Positions 8,651 to 17,793 of a DNA stretch of 64,000 bases are shown one piece after another. The notes below the pieces were generated by a model, which had not been told where the DNA came from, made no database searches, and saw nothing but the letters and a program-made list of their open reading frames with translations. The number at the start of each line of letters is the position of its first letter. Position 1 is the stretch's first letter. The stretch is from JAOABV01 sp039801465. Lineage in GTDB: Bacteria > Hydrothermota > Tepidihabitantia > Tepidihabitantales > CAIPLT01. The translations under genes were made by a program, and so were the position numbers. The stretch is taken from NCBI GenBank assembly GCA_039801465.1, contig JBDRUT010000010.1, forward strand, positions 1 through 64,000, written 5' to 3'.

Positions 8651-9511
8651 TTATTGACGGTTAATAGTTTTAAATCTATCTGGTTCAATCTGTTGGAACA
8701 GGTCCCTTGCATTATATAACCAATCCTTTTGAGCAATATATTTAAGTGTCACATCTTGCCACCATTGTTGGTAGAGTCCCTTAAAGGTTACAACTTGAAT
8801 TGTATTAGAAGAACTCAGAACCGATAACAACTTATTAAACTTGGTTTGGCTGAAGTCAGTAAAAACCAATGGGTTAGGTGTTATCCGATGGAATACTAAA
8901 ACGGTTATTTTATTATTTTTAATATGGTCTAATATTTCTGATATGCTGGTTGACATTCTAACTTCTTTGATTGGGATAAGAAAACGGTCGGTCCACAGAT
9001 TTACTTCTCCCCATTTACAGCTCCGGGCTAATTTATAACCTGAGGTTTTTACCAAATCGACAATATAGGAATTTGTATATCCGTAGGGATATATGAAAGT
9101 GATAACTTCTTGACCAAAAAGTGATTCCAGCAAAACTTTAGATTGGGAAATCTCATATTTTGCAGATTCTTTACTAATATTTTGTAAATTCAGATGTCGG
9201 ACTGAATGGCTGGCTATTTCTACATCTGCTGAATTAAGCATATTTTTGATTTCTCCTTGATTCATATAGGAATAAGGTGAAGCATTTGCTCGCGCATTAC
9301 CGGGTTTGGTATATGAAGCAATTAATCCGATAACAAATGGCACCTTATAATGTTTTAATTGGGGGAAAGCGTATTTATATACTGCATAAAAGCCATCGTC
9401 AAAACAGATTACAACTTGTTTTTTAGACCACTGTGAGTTTCCATGAATATAAGCATTAGAGAACAAGAAACTTATTAGAAGCAACTTGATTATAATTTTG
9501 ATATATACCAA
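8651..9511 (-). CDS. Polysaccharide deacetylase (NodB domain), exported
   Basis: A NodB-homology carbohydrate esterase that would remove N- or O-acetyl groups from a cell-surface polysaccharide. Seen: VVICFDDGF (catalytic and metal aspartates), SADVEIASHSVRHLNL (metal-binding H-x3-H), FIYPYGY and a C-terminal VLVFHRI. The frame is open further upstream, but that part is the tail of ruvB read in another frame. The TTG at 9511, 14 nt after the ruvB stop, gives a 286-aa protein starting directly with a signal peptide (YIKIIIKLLLISFLFS). It is the last gene of the yebC-ruv direction. Confidence 0.85.
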   Translation of the reverse strand: MVYIKIIIKLLLISFLFSNAYIHGNSQWSKKQVVICFDDGFYAVYKYAFPQLKHYKVPFVIGLIASYTKPGNARANASPYSYMNQGEIKNMLNSADVEIASHSVRHLNLQNISKESAKYEISQSKVLLESLFGQEVITFIYPYGYTNSYIVDLVKTSGYKLARSCKWGEVNLWTDRFLIPIKEVRMSTSISEILDHIKNNKITVLVFHRITPNPLVFTDFSQTKFNKLLSVLSSSNTIQVVTFKGLYQQWWQDVTLKYIAQKDWLYNARDLFQQIEPDRFKTINRQ

Positions 9512-9524
9512 TTGATTTGCCGTA

Positions 9525-10562
9525 TTAGGGTTTAGTAAAGCCAATATGAATCTGTCTTTTTGACTTTCTGCCAAAATATTGATATGCGGTCTCTGTGACT
9601 TCTCGACCCCGAGGCGTTCGTTGGAGAAAGCCAATTTGGACTAAATAAGGCTCATAAACCTCTTCAATTGTTTCCGCATTCTCTCCTAAGGCGACAGATA
9701 AAGTGTTTATTCCGACTGGCCCGCCACTAAATTTCTCCATAATGGTCATAATAATTCTTTTATCCATTTCATCTAAGCCGTTTTTATCAATCTCTAATTT
9801 TTCTAATGCATATTCAGCAATTGTTTTATCAATAATTGGTTTTTTTCCCACTTGAGCAAAATCTCGGACCCTGCGTAAAAGACGGTTAGCAATTCTTGGT
9901 GTTCCGCGGCTACGATTGGCTATTTCCATTGCTCCTTCATCATCAATTTCAATGCCTAATATCTTGGCTGACCGCTTTATGATTTGAAACAAGTCTTGAG
10001 CGGAATAATAATCTAATCGAAATGAAATGCCAAACCGCGCTCTTAAAGGCGCGGTTAATAAGCCGGAACGAGTTGTGGCACCGACTAAAGTGAAATTATT
10101 AATCGGTATTTTGCAGGTGCGGGCACCAGGACCTTTATCTAACATAATATCAATTAAAAACTCATCCAATGCCGGATAAAGATATTCTTCTACGGTCTTA
10201 TTGGTGCGGTGAATTTCATCAATAAATAGAATATCTTTTTCACCCAGATTAGTTAAAATTCCACATAAGTCCAAAGGTCTTTCTAAAACTGAACCAGTGG
10301 TTGACTTAATGTTTGTCATCATTTCTTTGGCAATGATATAGGCTAAAGTCGTTTTTCCGAGTCCGGATGGGCCGAATAAAAGGACATGTTCTAAGGGTTC
10401 ATTTCTCTGTTTAGCCGCAGAGATAAAGACTGCAAGATTTTCTTTAATTTTTTGTTGACCAATGAATTCTGCCAGTGAAGTCGGTCGTAATTTTATATCA
10501 AAAACTTCTTCACCTTCTAACTTCTTCGGCGAAATTATCCGAGTGTGATTTGCTGTCGGCAT
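9525..10562 (-). CDS. ruvB: Holliday junction branch-migration ATPase RuvB
   Basis: AAA+ motor that drives branch migration together with RuvA. Seen: RPTSLAEFIGQ, Walker A GPSGLGKTT, Walker B LFIDEIH, sensor 1 GATTRSG, arginine-finger region PLRARFG, and a C-terminal winged-helix domain (GPVGINTLSVALGE, PYLVQIGFLQRTPRGR). The length of 345 aa is normal. It is 120 nt downstream of ruvA, same strand. Confidence 0.97.
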   Translation of the reverse strand: MPTANHTRIISPKKLEGEEVFDIKLRPTSLAEFIGQQKIKENLAVFISAAKQRNEPLEHVLLFGPSGLGKTTLAYIIAKEMMTNIKSTTGSVLERPLDLCGILTNLGEKDILFIDEIHRTNKTVEEYLYPALDEFLIDIMLDKGPGARTCKIPINNFTLVGATTRSGLLTAPLRARFGISFRLDYYSAQDLFQIIKRSAKILGIEIDDEGAMEIANRSRGTPRIANRLLRRVRDFAQVGKKPIIDKTIAEYALEKLEIDKNGLDEMDKRIIMTIMEKFSGGPVGINTLSVALGENAETIEEVYEPYLVQIGFLQRTPRGREVTETAYQYFGRKSKRQIHIGFTKP

Positions 10563-10682
10563 AAGAGTTAAATGTCTTAATTATACATTTTATAATGCAA
10601 TATCTTATGTTCTTGGCCTAACATATTGTTCGGTATTTGAAGCATATTGGGTATATGCATTATAATCATCGTTAAATATTAC

Positions 10683-11243
10683 CTATATACTTTGTGTCTT
10701 AAGAACTAACCTGATAATCTCGGCAACTGGTTTAGAATTAACATCAGGAATTGCTGACAATTTTTGTAATGCTTCTTTACGAGTGAAACCTAAAGCCATA
10801 AGAGCTTCTAAAGCAGTATGTTGGACTTCTGGAGTCGAGGTTGTTTCTTCTACAGATTTGCGAAGATTGAAGATTATCATTTCCGCTTTTTTCTTGCCAA
10901 TGCCAGAAATTGCCTTAAAGACTTCGGTTTTACCATGACTAATTGCGCTATGTATCTCTTCCGGTGTCAATCGGGAAAGAATATTAAGTGCTGCACGTGC
11001 TCCGACGCCCGGGACTTTTAATAAAAGATTAAAAGTATCCCGTTCTTCTTTTTTTATAAACCCGTATAGTTCCAAGTTATCATGGGAAAAGATTGGCTGG
11101 ACGAGAAGTGTTGCTATAGAATCAATTGCTAAAGTTTGCGCTACCGGGAAAGGCACATTAACTAAAAAGCCAATGCCGGCACAGTCAATTACAACATTAG
11201 TGATGTTTTTGGATACAACTTTACCATGTAAAATTGAAATCAT
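10683..11243 (-). CDS. ruvA: Holliday junction DNA-binding protein RuvA
   Basis: Tetrameric Holliday-junction-binding partner of RuvB. The N-terminal OB fold (MISILHGKV, FVNVPF region, FSHDNLELYGF) is followed by tandem helix-hairpin-helix motifs (LLKVPGVGARAALNIL, AISGIGKKKAEMIIFNLR) and a short C-terminal RuvB-binding three-helix domain (ALEALMALGFTRKEA). The 186-aa length is usual. It lies between ruvC and ruvB. Confidence 0.96.
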   Translation of the reverse strand: MISILHGKVVSKNITNVVIDCAGIGFLVNVPFPVAQTLAIDSIATLLVQPIFSHDNLELYGFIKKEERDTFNLLLKVPGVGARAALNILSRLTPEEIHSAISHGKTEVFKAISGIGKKKAEMIIFNLRKSVEETTSTPEVQHTALEALMALGFTRKEALQKLSAIPDVNSKPVAEIIRLVLKTQSI

Positions 11244-11412
11244 TGCAGTTTTCTCAATTTAGCATCAACATTGATTAATTGATGCGTGCTTACTTTTACA
11301 ATTATTTAGAGATACCACTTTTTTCGGTAAGATCTAATAATTTGACCGGCAATCAAGTCCATCGTCAAATGGTTGTTTTTAGCATCCTTGTTACAAATAG
11401 TCTCAAGTGCCT

Positions 11413-11916
11413 TCACGACTTACTTCTCAATTTAATTTCTGTATCTAAGAGACTAAAAGTATAGGCAACTGCAAGGGCATCTGAGGCATGCTCATTAAGT
11501 TCATTAGAGATCCGAAAGATGTTTTTTACCATAAATTTAATCTGTTGTTTTGAAGCCCGACCATTACCAGTCAATGCTTTTTTTACTCGTGCTGGTGTAA
11601 TTTCGACAATTGGAATCTTTTTCTTAGATAAAAGAAAAAAGAGTGCACCACGTAAATGTGCAGAATAAATAACACTACGAGCAGATTCTTTCTTAAAAAA
11701 TAAGGTTTCAATCGCACAAATTGTCGGCGAATATTGATTAATCTTTTTTTGTAGCAATCTTAAAATTTGATTGATTCGCTCAGCTAATGGTTTTGTGATA
11801 TCCGACTTAATAATGCCGTAATCAACACATCGGTCTTCTCTAACAATTCCATAACCAGTTGCGGAAAGTCCTGGATCAAGACCAATTACGACGTGTGGTT
11901 TATGCAATTTTAACAC
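11413..11916 (-). CDS. ruvC: Holliday junction resolvase RuvC
   Basis: RNase-H-fold endonuclease that cuts Holliday junctions symmetrically. Seen: GLDPGLSATGYG with the first catalytic aspartate at D14, AIETLFF with the catalytic glutamate, PARVKKALTGNGRASKQQ, and EHASDALAVAYT with the last catalytic aspartate. The start is GTG at 11916. The length of 167 aa is typical. The yebC-ruvC-ruvA-ruvB order is common in bacteria. Confidence 0.96.
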   Translation of the reverse strand: MLKLHKPHVVIGLDPGLSATGYGIVREDRCVDYGIIKSDITKPLAERINQILRLLQKKINQYSPTICAIETLFFKKESARSVIYSAHLRGALFFLLSKKKIPIVEITPARVKKALTGNGRASKQQIKFMVKNIFRISNELNEHASDALAVAYTFSLLDTEIKLRSKS

Positions 11917-11931
11917 AAATTTATCTCAAAG

Positions 11932-12066
11932 CATCCGATCCGGATTTTTACCAATTGGATTGAACACCGCGTTGGTCATCCAATATGGATTTTTATCAAT
12001 AAGATTAAAGACCGCATCAGTCATACGAACCGAATTTTTATTTAAGAAATCGAAGAGCGTATCTTC
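11932..12066 (-). repeat. Three tandem copies of a 45-bp unit between ruvC and yebC
   Basis: Units at 11932-11976, 11977-12021 and about 12022-12065 share a common core (GGATTTTTA-CAAT-GATT-A-ACCGC in the first two). On the minus strand one frame is open through all three and reads 15-aa repeats such as MTDAVFNLIDKNPYW and MTNAVFNPIGKNPDR. No ribosome-binding site precedes them. There are no spacers, so it is not a CRISPR array. The parent sequence of the repeat was not found in the window. Confidence 0.75.
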
Positions 12067-12109
12067 ATAGTATATAATCTTAACGAATCTTTTTCTGGTA
12101 GATTTCGTA

Positions 12110-12874
12110 TTATTCTTTAAGAACTTCTTGAGAGACCTTTTCCATTATCTCATCCGAAATATCGAAATTACCAAAGACCTGTTGGACATCATCATGTTCT
12201 TCCAGTTGCTCAAACAATTTCAGCACGCGCTCCGCGGTTTTTTCGTCTAAAGAAACTGTGCTTTGGGGAATACGAGTTAGTTCTGCGTGGCTTATCTGGA
12301 TATTTTCTTGAGTTAATTTCTTTTTAGCATTATTGAAATTTTCTGGTGATAGGATAATTTGGTAAGAAGTTGAATCAGTCTTAACATCTTCAGCACCGAT
12401 TTCTAAAGCAATTGAGAAAATTCTGTCTTCATCATATTCCTGACGCGGAATCATAATAATTCCTTTCGGTTGAAACTGCCAAGCAACACAACCAGTGTTA
12501 CCAAGATTGCCACCATATTTTGAGAAGATGTGACGAATTTCTGAAGTCGTGCGATTTTTATTATCGGTAAGCGCACGCACAATTATTGCCACACCACCTG
12601 GACCATAACCTTCATATTCGACTTCTTCATAACTTGTGCCGGGTAATTCGCCGGTTCCTTTTTTAATTGCGCGTTCAATATTTTCCGCAGGCATATTAAC
12701 TGCTCTGGCGGATTCAACCGCAGTTCGCAATCTGGGGTTAGCATTAATGTCTCCACCACCAATGCGTGCCGCAGTCGTAATTTCTCTTATCAATTTAGAA
12801 AAAAGTCTACCACGTTCAACATCCGCTTTTGCTTTCTTATGTTTAATTTGTGCCCATTTCGAATGTCCTGACAT
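12110..12874 (-). CDS. yebC: YebC/PmpR-family protein
   Basis: Member of the YebC/PmpR/TACO1 family, long annotated as a transcriptional regulator and more recently linked to translation of difficult (proline-rich) sequences. Signature MSGHSKWAQIKHKKA at the N terminus, LREITTAAR, ARAVNMPAENIERAIKKGTG, and EGYGPGGVAIIV. The 254-aa length is usual. ACAGGAG precedes the ATG. It heads the yebC-ruvCAB operon and has a promoter about 70 nt upstream. Confidence 0.95.
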   Translation of the reverse strand: MSGHSKWAQIKHKKAKADVERGRLFSKLIREITTAARIGGGDINANPRLRTAVESARAVNMPAENIERAIKKGTGELPGTSYEEVEYEGYGPGGVAIIVRALTDNKNRTTSEIRHIFSKYGGNLGNTGCVAWQFQPKGIIMIPRQEYDEDRIFSIALEIGAEDVKTDSTSYQIILSPENFNNAKKKLTQENIQISHAELTRIPQSTVSLDEKTAERVLKLFEQLEEHDDVQQVFGNFDISDEIMEKVSQEVLKE

Positions 12875-12941
12875 AAAATAACTCCTGTAATAAATGATTT
12901 ATTAAAATATATTTAGAATCTCAATGATTTTCATTTATTAT

Positions 12942-12969
12942 ATCTTACACCTGATTACATAAATGTCAA
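12942..12969 (-). promoter_or_regulatory. Promoter of the yebC-ruvCAB operon
   Basis: On the minus strand TTGACA (12969-12964), a 16-nt spacer and TAAGAT (12947-12942), giving a leader of roughly 60 nt before yebC. A TATAAT-like string overlaps slightly further downstream. Confidence 0.6.
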
Positions 12970-13018
12970 GATTAGATTTTTTTACAATACCTGCAATGGA
13001 TACACTAAATTTTTACAC

Positions 13019-13046
13019 TTGACATTTTTATATTAAGTATTAAAAT
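13019..13046 (+). promoter_or_regulatory. Promoter of the kelch-repeat gene
   Basis: TTGACA at 13019-13024, a 16-nt spacer and TAAAAT at 13041-13046; the ATG is at 13078, preceded by CAGGGG as ribosome-binding site. It runs back to back with the yebC promoter. Confidence 0.6.
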
Positions 13047-13077
13047 CAAATTAGACGCAGAAAAACCAGGGGATATT

Positions 13078-14319
13078 ATGAAACAGTGCAATTTAGTCTC
13101 AATTAAATTTCTATTGTTAATTTTAATCTTTTATTCAATAATGGGCAGTGCACTTTTTTGTCAGATGGTTTGGACACAAGCAACAGCATCAGCTGGTTGG
13201 ACTCCAAGATGTAATCATACATCGGTGGTGTTTAATGATAAGATCTGGGTAATTGGTGGTTGGGATGGAAGTTATAAGAATGATGTTTGGTATTCTAATG
13301 ATGGCGTTAATTGGACCTGTGCAACATCTAATGCTGAGTGGTCAGGAAGATATCGTCATGCATCAGTTGTTTATGATAATAAAATATGGGTAATCGGTGG
13401 TGGAGTTTCTTACAATACCTTTTTAAGAGATGTCTGGTATTCTACGGATGGAGTGAGTTGGACCTGTGCAACATCTTCTGCGCCCTGGGCAGACCGACAA
13501 GGTCTTACTGCAGTGGTCTTTGACAATAAAATGTGGGTTTTGGGTGGTTGGTCCCGCTATGAGTATCCGCCAATGCCGCCTCTTATTTATTACTATAATG
13601 ATGTCTGGTATTCAACCAATGGCATCAATTGGACACCTGCAACTTATAATGCGGAATGGCAAGCAAGATATGCTCACGCTTCAGTAGTTTTTAATAATAA
13701 AATTTGGGTTTTAGGTGGAAATGTTAGAGACAATATACTAAACGATGTCTGGTATTCAACTAACGGAACACAATGGGTTCAAGCAGTTTCTAATGCTCAA
13801 TGGTCAACAAGAGCGTATCATTCATCAGTTGCTTTTGATGATAAAATATGGGTTTTAGGTGGCTCGGGCAATGGTTTACAGAATAATGTTTGGTATTCTT
13901 CTGATGGCTCAAATTGGACTCAAGCAACTCCTTCAGCAAACTGGACAGCAAGAGATGGTCATACTTCAGTCGTCTTTGATAATAAAATGTGGTTAATAGG
14001 TGGATATGATGGTAATCGGAAAAATGATGTCTGGTATTCAACAGGGCTTACCGGTATGGAAGAAAAATCAAGTTTGATTTCTACTATCCATACTTCTCTT
14101 AAAATAGTTCCGAATCCGGCGTCTTCGTTTTTCATTATCCGTACTCAGTTTTCCGTTGCTGAAGTGACAATTTATAATGTGACCGGCAAAATAATAAAAG
14201 TTCAAAAGTTCAACGGTTCAAATGTTCAAAAGATTTCGCTTGATGGCATTAAGAGCGGTGTCTATTTTGTTAAGGTGAATGACGAGATGTTAAAGGAGAA
14301 GTTGGTTGTAACTAAGTAG
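13078..14319 (+). CDS. Secreted kelch-repeat protein with Por/T9SS sorting domain
   Basis: A 413-aa exported protein. A signal peptide (residues about 8-28, FLLLILIFYSIMGSALFCQ) is followed by six kelch-type blades of about 50-60 aa, each with the pattern S-x-VF/YD-x-K-I/MWV-I/LGG then NDVWYS-DG-x-WT. The C-terminal 75 residues (LKIVPNPASSFFIIRTQF, VTIYNVTGKII, GIKSGVYFVKV) match the type A sorting domain of the type IX/Por secretion system. The protein should therefore form a beta-propeller released to or held at the cell surface. The ligand is unknown. A REP-like repeat block follows directly. Confidence 0.85.
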   Translation: MKQCNLVSIKFLLLILIFYSIMGSALFCQMVWTQATASAGWTPRCNHTSVVFNDKIWVIGGWDGSYKNDVWYSNDGVNWTCATSNAEWSGRYRHASVVYDNKIWVIGGGVSYNTFLRDVWYSTDGVSWTCATSSAPWADRQGLTAVVFDNKMWVLGGWSRYEYPPMPPLIYYYNDVWYSTNGINWTPATYNAEWQARYAHASVVFNNKIWVLGGNVRDNILNDVWYSTNGTQWVQAVSNAQWSTRAYHSSVAFDDKIWVLGGSGNGLQNNVWYSSDGSNWTQATPSANWTARDGHTSVVFDNKMWLIGGYDGNRKNDVWYSTGLTGMEEKSSLISTIHTSLKIVPNPASSFFIIRTQFSVAEVTIYNVTGKIIKVQKFNGSNVQKISLDGIKSGVYFVKVNDEMLKEKLVVTK

Positions 14320-14323
14320 TGCA

Positions 14324-14580
14324 GTGTCATTCTGACTCCACTATTTGTCATTCTGAGCGATAGCGAAGAATCTCCGGGCGAATATTTCTCAGCATTTGAG
14401 ATTCTTCCGGCCATGGCCTTAGAATGACAGTTTTCCCGGTTTTGTACCTTAAGCGAAACGAATGGTTTCCTGCCTGCATCGGGCGAGTCGAATACTGCTC
14501 AACATTTGAGATTCTTTATTCGTTTCCTGATAAACACAGGCGGGTTCAGTCGCATCGCTCTTTTAGAGTGACAATGTCAA
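14324..14580. repeat. REP-like palindromic repeat block
   Basis: TGTCATTCTGAG at 14346 pairs with the inverted AGAATGACA ending at 14429, enclosing a large imperfect hairpin. A second related half lies at 14470-14580 with the shared string CATTTGAGATTCTT and an inverted GTGACA near the end. A partial copy of TGTCATTCTGA also sits at 14325. Such TGTCATTCTGAGC...GAAGAATCT palindromes are widespread intergenic repeats. It may also end transcription of the kelch gene. Confidence 0.75.
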
Positions 14581-14592
14581 CATTTGAATAGA

Positions 14593-14916
14593 ATGATAAA
14601 AATCTTAACATTACTTTTTCCAAACAGACTAATTTATCTGCTAATTTATGTCCTGATAAGCGAGTTCTTCAGTAGCCCAAATTACTTCCTATTAGAGACC
14701 ATAAGAAAAGAGTTATTAAACTTATCAGGAAATTATCTTTTAAGTATTCATTTATGTCTTCTTTTAGGGATCATTTCATTTTTAGTTTTAGACAAGTTAA
14801 TTGTTGACAAACTAAAAGTTTTATTGGACAGAAACCTAAATGTGAAACTCCGCCCACCCCACTATACCCCTTGGAAACAAGTACTTGCTATTAGTTATTG
14901 GTTTTTAGATGGTTAG
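14593..14916 (+). CDS. Hypothetical small membrane protein
   Basis: A 107-aa frame from ATG 14593 with two hydrophobic stretches (about LIYLLIYVLISEFF and IHLCLLLGIISFLVLD) and a basic region between the second and the C terminus. I do not recognise the family. There is no clear ribosome-binding site, and the preceding sequence is repeat DNA. It is open over its full length but could be a chance frame; AT-rich hydrophobic frames are common here. Confidence 0.35.
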   Translation: MIKILTLLFPNRLIYLLIYVLISEFFSSPNYFLLETIRKELLNLSGNYLLSIHLCLLLGIISFLVLDKLIVDKLKVLLDRNLNVKLRPPHYTPWKQVLAISYWFLDG

Positions 14917-15461
14917 ATGGAATTTACCTATTATTTAAATTATATTTATAAATAAAGTTTTTGTGAAATTAGGATGTAGAGTAAATAAAAAAGTTGTGTT
15001 AAGTGAACTAAAACTAATTTAGAGTTTGTATATATGCTAGTATTTAAGACAAATTCATCGCAACATATTGAAAATTCGTCTTTATGTTGAATTTAATATT
15101 TTATGATTGACTTTTATCTTTCTGAATTTATTCTTATATGTTGTATCCCAAAATTTCGGTAAAGCGCTTTTTAACCTTTTCTGCGTTTTTCCTTGACACG
15201 ACTTTTGTTTTCGGTAATATTTACTCATTATGGATCTTTCTCTTCTCACTAGACCTAAAATTCTTTCGAGTTACTTTTATGCCATTTATATTTAGCATAA
15301 AACTGACCAAAGATAAACAATATTTGGTAAGTAATATTCCCATAAAAACAAATCGTTTTTATCTGCATAAGCAAGACCTCTCAGAAAAAGCGATATTAAA
15401 ATCTTATTGGGGTAACATCAATTTTAGATTTTGGATATCGCAGAATTTTTAAGGAGGCATA
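14917..15461. other. Intergenic region before the thiolase operon
   Basis: AT-rich, 545 nt. A 104-codon frame at 15138-15452 is low-complexity (F/L/I/K) with no ribosome-binding site, and I do not accept it as a gene. A TTGACT at 15104 has no convincing -10 partner. The thiolase operon promoter is probably in this stretch but I cannot place it. Confidence 0.5.
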
Positions 15462-16613
15462 ATGAATGATAGAGTTGCAATTATTGGAATTGGCGCAACT
15501 CAATTCCGTTCCATCTCGCCGGATGTCTCGTATAAAGAATTGATGTTTGAAGCTGCAGTTAAGGCATATGAAGACTGTGGTATTAATCCGCGCAAAGATG
15601 TCGATACTTTTGTTACCTGTGCTGAGGATTATATTGAAGGCACATCAATCTTTGACGAATATGTTCCTGACCAACTGGGTGCAGCATTAAAACCAATGCA
15701 CACAATTTCGGGTGATGGTTTGCACGGCATTGCGACTGCATTTTTACAAATTCGAACCGGCCAGTTTGACATAGCCGTAGTTGAAGCCCATTGTAAATCC
15801 TCAAATATGCTCACGCCAGATGGAATTGAGGCATGTGCCCAAGACCCGATATTTAATCGGCCATTAAATCTTAACACCCATTTTATTGCCGGTCTTGAGA
15901 TGAACCGATTCTGTTTTGAAACGGGCATAACTTATGACCAATGTGCTAAAGTTGTGATTAAGAATCGTAGAAATGCCTTAAATAATCCAATTGCGGGTCG
16001 AGCCGCAAAACTTACGCTTGATGATTTCAAATATGCTGACGGAATCTCTTGTCCTTTAACTGAACTTGATATTGCTCAGCCGGTTGATGGTGCAATCGTA
16101 ATTGTCTTAGCATCAGAAAAAAAGGCACGGGCATTAGTCAAAGACCCGGTTTGGATTAAAGGCATTGGATGGTGTAACAGTACTCCATCGCTCGAATCGC
16201 GTAACTGGGTATATCCAGAATATGTGACTAAAGCTGCTGAGATGGCTTATAAAATGGCAGGCATTACTGAACCAATGAATGAAATTTGTTTTGCAGAAAT
16301 TGATGACCGATATTCTTATAAAGAATTACAACATATGATGGCACTAAAGTTATGTTGTGAATGTGGCGCGGGACGCTTGATTGAACAAGGTGTTACTGAA
16401 ATCAATGGAGAATTTCCGGTTAATCCTTCAGGTGGTGCATTGGGAATGGGATTTTTGTATGAAGCGACCGGTTTAGCAAGATTATATTGTGCAGTTGAAC
16501 AACTTCGCGGTAATGCGGGTAAGAATCAAATAAAAGATGCTAAAACCGCATTGGTCCAGAGTTGGCGTGGTTTACCCACAACTAGTGCGGTTGTAACAAT
16601 ACTTTCCATTTAG
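15462..16613 (+). CDS. Thiolase-fold protein lacking the nucleophilic cysteine (paralogue 1)
   Basis: A 383-aa member of the archaeal/SCP2-like thiolase family. It starts MNDRVAIIGIGATQFR after AAGGAGGC. The N-half motif that should read C-A-S-G aligns to S83-G-D-G, and the C-terminal G-H-P loop is replaced by GMGFLYEATG, so Claisen thiolase chemistry as usually drawn is unlikely. Known cysteine-less relatives include the Ltp2-type retro-aldolases of sterol side-chain degradation, which need DUF35 partners; two DUF35 genes follow here. The function (acyl-CoA aldolase, or an inactive scaffold for the second subunit) is inference. It is 9 nt from the next gene, clearly one operon. Confidence 0.82.
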   Translation: MNDRVAIIGIGATQFRSISPDVSYKELMFEAAVKAYEDCGINPRKDVDTFVTCAEDYIEGTSIFDEYVPDQLGAALKPMHTISGDGLHGIATAFLQIRTGQFDIAVVEAHCKSSNMLTPDGIEACAQDPIFNRPLNLNTHFIAGLEMNRFCFETGITYDQCAKVVIKNRRNALNNPIAGRAAKLTLDDFKYADGISCPLTELDIAQPVDGAIVIVLASEKKARALVKDPVWIKGIGWCNSTPSLESRNWVYPEYVTKAAEMAYKMAGITEPMNEICFAEIDDRYSYKELQHMMALKLCCECGAGRLIEQGVTEINGEFPVNPSGGALGMGFLYEATGLARLYCAVEQLRGNAGKNQIKDAKTALVQSWRGLPTTSAVVTILSI

Positions 16614-16622
16614 GAGGCAATA

Positions 16623-17783
16623 ATGGGAAATCGAGTTGCGATTGTTGGTGCAGGTATGACAAAATTTGTGCGTCGGGCACAAGAAACCGGCAAAGAACTC
16701 TGCTTTGAAGCGGCAAAAATGGCATTAGAATCATGCGAAATGACTTTAGACCAGATTGATGCAGTCGCATTAGGAACTGCTCCGGATACTTTTGACGGCG
16801 TTCATATGAAGGGTGAATATCTTTCTGACGGTGCAGGTGCATTTGGCAAACCTTATATGCGTAGTTATGTTGGTGGTGGAACCGGAGTTTTCTCAGTTAT
16901 TCAAGGCTGGTATCATATTGCATCTGGTATCATTGATACTTGTTTGGTCATCTGTGAAGAGAAGATGTCGTCATATCAACCTCATCCCCAAGGTGCATTC
17001 TTAACTATTTTTGACCACACAACTGAGCGACCATTAAAACCCAATCTCTTATGGATTTTTGCCCTGGAAATGAATCGGTATATGAACACTTATGGTTTAA
17101 GAAAAGAAGATATTGCTTTAGTCGCGGTGAAGAATAAAAATAATGCATTAGACCATCCTGCGGCTCAAATTGCATCGCCGGTTACGGTCGAAGATATCTT
17201 AAAGTCCGAAGTATTGGCTTGGCCAGTTCAAAGATTGGATGTGAGTCCCGTTTCTGATGGCGCGGTCGCTTTAGTTTTAACGAATGAATCAATCGCACGA
17301 AGAGTTACCAACAAACCAGTTTGGATTGAAGGTGTTGGCTGGGCATTAGACACAACTTATTGGACAAATCGTGATTTATGTTACCCAAGATATGTTGAAG
17401 AAGCAGCACGAATGGCATACAAAATGGCAGGTATCACTGACCCACGACACCAGATTCATATTGCTGAACCTTATGACCCATTTGATTATAAAGAATTACA
17501 CCATATGGAAGGATTAATGCTTTGTGGCAGAGGCGAAGCACCACAATTAACTGTTGATGGTGTGACTCAAAGAGATGGTGAATTGCCGACTTGTCCTTCC
17601 GGTGGACTCTTAGGTGTTGGTAATCCGATTGCTGCCGCAGGATTAATGAAAGTCGCTGAACTATTTTGGCAATTAAGAGGCGAAGCCGGTAAAAGACAAG
17701 TTAGCCGAAAAGTAAGACGCGGTGTTGCCCAAGCCTGGGGTGACCTGATGCAAGTTGGCACCGTGGTCGTTGTTGGTATCTAA
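16623..17783 (+). CDS. Thiolase-fold protein lacking the nucleophilic cysteine (paralogue 2)
   Basis: A 386-aa paralogue of the preceding gene (MGNRVAIVGAGMTKFVRR). The position of the catalytic cysteine aligns to G85 in YVGGGTGV, and the C-terminal G-H-P is GVGNPIAAAG with histidine replaced by asparagine. Shared segments with paralogue 1 include the PVWI-G-GW region, YPxYVxxAAxMAYKMAGIT and CPSGG-LGxG. A clear AGGAGG precedes the ATG. The two paralogues could form a heteromer, each with its own DUF35 partner. The substrate cannot be read from sequence. Confidence 0.82.
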   Translation: MGNRVAIVGAGMTKFVRRAQETGKELCFEAAKMALESCEMTLDQIDAVALGTAPDTFDGVHMKGEYLSDGAGAFGKPYMRSYVGGGTGVFSVIQGWYHIASGIIDTCLVICEEKMSSYQPHPQGAFLTIFDHTTERPLKPNLLWIFALEMNRYMNTYGLRKEDIALVAVKNKNNALDHPAAQIASPVTVEDILKSEVLAWPVQRLDVSPVSDGAVALVLTNESIARRVTNKPVWIEGVGWALDTTYWTNRDLCYPRYVEEAARMAYKMAGITDPRHQIHIAEPYDPFDYKELHHMEGLMLCGRGEAPQLTVDGVTQRDGELPTCPSGGLLGVGNPIAAAGLMKVAELFWQLRGEAGKRQVSRKVRRGVAQAWGDLMQVGTVVVVGI

Positions 17784-17793
17784 GGGGGTGAAT

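Noticed and set aside
9512..9634. N-terminal extension of the polysaccharide deacetylase
   Set aside because: It would overlap the ruvB 3' end by 110 nt and put 41 residues in front of the signal peptide.
11279..11464. 61-codon plus-strand frame between ruvA and ruvC
   Set aside because: It overlaps the ruvC 3' end antisense and has no ribosome-binding site or recognisable composition.
11932..12066. CRISPR array
   Set aside because: Three directly adjoining diverged 45-bp units with no spacers; a tandem repeat.
15138..15452. 104-codon plus-strand frame before the thiolase operon
   Set aside because: Low-complexity F/L/I/K-rich translation, no ribosome-binding site, and it ends just before the AAGGAGG of the real gene; most likely chance in AT-rich DNA.
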